From Pseudomonadota bacterium (GTDB taxonomy: Bacteria > Pseudomonadota > Alphaproteobacteria > Sphingomonadales > Sphingomonadaceae), in contig JAEZES010000017.1 in the NCBI GenBank assembly GCA_023432995.1, positions 1-15,269 on the forward strand: a stretch of 15,269 nucleotides of DNA, in the 5' to 3' direction. Positions 12,207 through 15,269 of the stretch are shown here, piece after piece; within the stretch, counting starts at the first letter, position 1, and every line of letters begins with the position of its first letter. The translations under genes and the position numbers were made by a program. Under the pieces are notes generated by a model, which was not told the origin of the DNA, did no database searches, and saw only the letters and a program-made list of their open reading frames with translations.

Positions 12207-15122
12207 ATGTCGAAACCGGTCGACCACTCGATCGAACTTGAGGCGCTCAGGGCGGAACTCGCGATCTACCGCGACGCCGTCGAAAGCATGCACCAAGGCT
12301 TGTGCATGTATGACTCCGAGGGTCGGATCATCCTGGTTAACCGGCGCTACGCGGAGCAGCTCCGGCTGCCGCCGGAGTCCGTCCATCCCGGGCTGACGGC
12401 GGCTGAGGTGCTGCAGATGTGCATCGACGCCGGCCACTATCCCGGGCAGTCGGCCGAGGAAGTCTACGCCCAGGTCCGGGCCAAGATCTCCGCGGGATCG
12501 AGGCTCGGCAAGATGGTGCGGGGCGACCGCACCTACGCGATGCGGCGATGCCCGGCGCCCGGCGGAAACCTGCTGACGACGTGCGAGGACATCACCGCCC
12601 AGGTCAAGGCCGAGACGGCGCTGCGCGAGGGCGAGGCCCGGCTCAAGGCGATCCTCGATGCGATGCCCGACTGCGTGAAGATCTTCGACGAGTCGGGCCA
12701 GCTCATCCAGATCAACCCGCAAGGCCTGGAGCTGCTGCAGGCGCCGGATTTCGAGAGCCTGCTGACGACCCCCGGCTATGTCGCCGTGCCGCCCGAATAC
12801 CTCGAGGCCTGTCTCGACGTGCACCGGCGCGTCATGAACGGCGAAAGCGTGGTGTGGACCTACGAGGTGGTCGGCCTGAAGGGGCGCCGGCGCCATGTCG
12901 AGGCCCACGCCGTCCCGTTCCGTATGCCCGACGGCGCCAAGGTGCACTTGTGCATCTCGCGCGACGTCGAGGAGCGGCTGCAGGCGCACGAGGCCGTGCG
13001 GCGCAGCGAGGAGCGCCTGCGGCTGGTCCAGGAGGCGACAGAGCTGGCCGATTTCGAGGCCGGACAGGACAGCACCATACGGATTTCGGATCGCTTCGTG
13101 GCCCAGGCCGGCTTGCCACCCGGAACGCGCGAGCTGTGCCACGAGGAGTGGATGCAGGTGGTCCATCCCGAGGACCGCGAAGCGCTGCAGCGCCACATCA
13201 ACGAGGCGCTCGACCACGAAGACGTGTTCGAGAGCGAGTTTCGCATCGTCCGCCAGGATGACGGCGCGGTGCGCTGGATCTCGAGCCGGACGAAGATGGA
13301 GCGCGATGCATCCGGCCAGGCGATCCGCAGCATCGGGGCCCATGTCGACATCACCGAACGCAAGCTCGCCGAAGAGGCGCTTCGCGAGAGTGAAGAGCGC
13401 TTCCGGCTCGCTGCCGAAGCCGCGGGGCTTGGGGTGTGGGACTACGACCTGACCAACGACCGCCGCGAATGGTCGGGCCGGCTACGCGAAATCTTCGGCC
13501 TCGGGCCCGACGTCGAGCCGGGCCTGGCAGTGGCCGAAGCGTGCATGCACCCGGCCGATCGCGCGCGGGTCATGCGTATCCTGCGCCATGCCCGGGCCAA
13601 CGACGTCGCCCGGTTCGAAGTCTCGTTCCGGATCCACCGCGCGAACGACGGCGCCGAGCGCTGGGTCGCGCTGAACGGTTGGCGCACCTACAAGACCGGC
13701 AGCGACTTCCGCCGCGTCATCATGACCGCGCGCGATGTGACCGAGGAAAAGACCGCCGAGGAACGCGTCCGCTGGACCGCGAGCCACGACCCGCTGACCG
13801 CGCTGGCCAATCGCAGCCTGTTTCACGACAAGCTCGGCGAGGCGATCCGCGGCGCGGCGGCAGACGGCGGCGCGGTCGGACTGATCGTGCTTGACCTCGA
13901 CCATTTCAAGCAGATCAACGACACGCTCGGGCACGATGCGGGCGACATGCTGTTGCGCCTGTTCGCCGACCGCCTGCGCGCCGTCGTGCGGGCGCAGGAC
14001 ACCGTGGCCCGGTTCGGCGGCGACGAGTTCGCCATCGTCATGCCCGACATCCACACCGAGCAGAGCGTGATCCAGGTCTCGCGATCGATCCAGGACCGCC
14101 TGCGCGAGCCGTTCGTGCACGAGGGGCGCCTGCTCGACTGCCGCGTGAGCATGGGCGCCAGCGTGTTTCCGATGCACGGCCGCACCTCGGAAGAGCTGCT
14201 CAAGAACGCCGACGTGGCGCTCTACGCCTCGAAGGCGAGCGGTCGCGGCGTGGTCAGCTTGTTCGAGCCGCACATGCGCGACGACGTGCGCCGGCGAACC
14301 TCGATGGTCCAGCTGGCCCGCGACGCCGTTCGTGACGACCGCATCGTTCCCTACTACCAGCCCAAGCTCGACCTCGGCACGCGTTCGATCGTCGGCTTCG
14401 AGGCGCTGCTCCGCTGGCGAACCCCGAGGGGCCGCATCGGCATGCCGGCCGCGATCGAGGCGGCGTTCGAGGATCTCGAGGTTGCGGCCGCAATCAGCGA
14501 CCGGATGATCGACCGGGTGATTGCCGACATGCGCGGCTGGCTCGATCGCGGCGTCGAATTCCACAACATCGCGATCAACGCCTCCGCCGCGGAGTTCCGG
14601 CGCGACAATTTCGCCGAGCGGCTGCTCGAGCAGCTGCACCGGGCGCAGGTTCCGACGCGGTGCATCCAGGTCGAAGTCACCGAGACGGTGTTCCTCGGCC
14701 GCGGTGCCGAATACGTCCATCGCGCGCTGGCGCTGCTCAACCGCCGAGGCATCGACATCGCGCTCGACGACTTCGGCACCGGCTATGCCTCGCTGCGTCA
14801 CCTCAAGCAGTTTCCGGTCGACTTCATCAAGGTCGACCAGAGCTTCGTGGGCGACATGGCCGACGATCCCGGCGACGAGGCGATCGTCAATGCGGTCATC
14901 AACCTCGGGCGCAGCCTTGGCATCAAGGTCGTCGCCGAAGGCATCGAGAGCGAAGACCAGGCGCGCCGGCTGCTCGAAATGGAGTGCGACTTCGGCCAGG
15001 GCTTCCTGTTCTCGAAGGCCGTCCCTGCCATCCGCGTCCCGGCGCTCGTCGAACGCTGGTCCGCCAAGCGCAAGGTCCTGCGGACGGGCGGCGGCCTGCG
15101 GCTGGTCTCCAGCCGCGAGTAG
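12207..15122 (+). CDS. PAS-PAS-PAS-PAS-GGDEF-EAL cyclic-di-GMP synthase/phosphodiesterase
   Basis: 971 residues, no signal peptide or membrane segment, so cytoplasmic. Four PAS-type domains at about 20-128, 145-257, 268-382 and 395-515 (the last two end in DITERK and DVTEEK, typical PAS/PAC exits). GGDEF domain about 522-685: intact GGDEF at 604-608, and RAQD (595-598) is an RxxD inhibitory site at the canonical five-residue spacing. EAL domain about 705-945: EALLRW at 732-737, N791, E823, DDFGTG at 854-859, KVD at 875-877 and E911 are all in place, so both activities look possible. The region after EALLRW is divergent. AGAGG lies just before ATG 12207; upstream starts (12168, 12177, TTG 12144) lack a site and the last falls within a hairpin. 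Neighbouring motAB suggests a motility role (inference). Confidence 0.9.
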   Translation: MSKPVDHSIELEALRAELAIYRDAVESMHQGLCMYDSEGRIILVNRRYAEQLRLPPESVHPGLTAAEVLQMCIDAGHYPGQSAEEVYAQVRAKISAGSRLGKMVRGDRTYAMRRCPAPGGNLLTTCEDITAQVKAETALREGEARLKAILDAMPDCVKIFDESGQLIQINPQGLELLQAPDFESLLTTPGYVAVPPEYLEACLDVHRRVMNGESVVWTYEVVGLKGRRRHVEAHAVPFRMPDGAKVHLCISRDVEERLQAHEAVRRSEERLRLVQEATELADFEAGQDSTIRISDRFVAQAGLPPGTRELCHEEWMQVVHPEDREALQRHINEALDHEDVFESEFRIVRQDDGAVRWISSRTKMERDASGQAIRSIGAHVDITERKLAEEALRESEERFRLAAEAAGLGVWDYDLTNDRREWSGRLREIFGLGPDVEPGLAVAEACMHPADRARVMRILRHARANDVARFEVSFRIHRANDGAERWVALNGWRTYKTGSDFRRVIMTARDVTEEKTAEERVRWTASHDPLTALANRSLFHDKLGEAIRGAAADGGAVGLIVLDLDHFKQINDTLGHDAGDMLLRLFADRLRAVVRAQDTVARFGGDEFAIVMPDIHTEQSVIQVSRSIQDRLREPFVHEGRLLDCRVSMGASVFPMHGRTSEELLKNADVALYASKASGRGVVSLFEPHMRDDVRRRTSMVQLARDAVRDDRIVPYYQPKLDLGTRSIVGFEALLRWRTPRGRIGMPAAIEAAFEDLEVAAAISDRMIDRVIADMRGWLDRGVEFHNIAINASAAEFRRDNFAERLLEQLHRAQVPTRCIQVEVTETVFLGRGAEYVHRALALLNRRGIDIALDDFGTGYASLRHLKQFPVDFIKVDQSFVGDMADDPGDEAIVNAVINLGRSLGIKVVAEGIESEDQARRLLEMECDFGQGFLFSKAVPAIRVPALVERWSAKRKVLRTGGGLRLVSSRE

Positions 15123-15269
15123 GCCGGCCCCTCCCCAGCCCGCCCGGCGTCTCGACGGGATCGGCGCAAGTTTTCTCAACCGCGCCCGCGATGGGCCCGA
15201 GCCGGACCGCCTGGGGCGGGCCGAGCCGTTTGCGCTTGCCTCCAGCATCCAGCGCCGTCCGTCCGGAAC
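15123..15269. other. Window end without a supported gene
   Basis: This 147-base GC-rich stretch follows the EAL gene. I see no start with a convincing ribosome binding site, no tRNA-like fold and no clear terminator; the only AT-rich spot is AAGTTTTCTCAA at about 15169-15180. Confidence 0.5.

Noticed and set aside
15138..15221. GCCCGCCC and GGGCGGGC inverted arms after the last gene, considered as a terminator.
   Set aside because: The arms are about 70 bases apart in a very GC-rich stretch, with no U-tract; chance pairing is likely.
13482..15248. A long minus-strand open frame (about 588 codons) opposite the GGDEF-EAL gene.
   Set aside because: It is antisense to a gene with clear catalytic motifs, its translation is Arg/Ala/Asp-rich low-complexity sequence without a recognisable domain, and such frames are common in GC-rich DNA.
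1..15269. CRISPR arrays, insertion sequences, tRNA or rRNA genes.
   Set aside because: No repeated spacer units, transposase-like frames, terminal repeats or RNA gene motifs were seen; the window is filled with flagellar genes of even composition.

Overview
The window is almost entirely a flagellar rod, hook and stator locus from a GC-rich (clearly above 60% by eye) Gram-negative bacterium. L-ring (FlgH) and P-ring (FlgI) genes prove an outer membrane. A FlgJ without a muramidase domain, the protein sequences, and the PAS-GGDEF-EAL protein look most like the sphingomonad branch of the Alphaproteobacteria. That assignment is an inference; no rRNA or marker gene is present.

Layout. Positions 93-2403 hold a leftward operon: a MotA-like protein, a MotB/ExbD-like protein, FlgA, the anti-sigma factor FlgM and the chaperone FlgN. 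Position 1-31 may be the start of one more leftward gene. A 175-bp divergent control region (2404-2578) carries a textbook sigma-54 promoter and four phased palindromes. Positions 2579-12047 hold a tightly packed rightward operon, flgB-C-D-E-F-G-H-I-J-K-L followed by motA-motB, in which most junctions are ATGA overlaps or gaps of a few bases. After a short control region, 12207-15122 encodes a 971-residue protein with four PAS-type sensor domains, GGDEF and EAL. The last 147 bases hold no gene that I can support.

How it works together. The rightward operon supplies the proximal rod (FlgB, C, F), distal rod (FlgG), rod cap (FlgJ), L and P rings (FlgH, FlgI), hook cap and hook (FlgD, FlgE), hook-filament junction (FlgK, FlgL) and the proton-driven stator (MotA/B). 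The leftward operon supplies the P-ring chaperone (FlgA) and the checkpoint pair FlgM/FlgN. The cyclic-di-GMP enzyme beside motAB could tune motility. Two sigma-54 promoters and FlgM together suggest a hierarchy of RpoN with an enhancer-binding protein, then FliA (sigma-28).

Most unusual points: (1) a second, stripped-down stator-like pair (three-segment MotA without TM1, and a MotB lacking a recognisable peptidoglycan-binding domain) at the head of the flgAMN operon, with the MotA charged residues that face FliG not conserved; (2) a minimal 90-residue FlgD paired with a minimal 268-residue FlgE; (3) a recurrent palindrome of the type CGGCAA-N4-TTGCCG at the sigma-54 control points.
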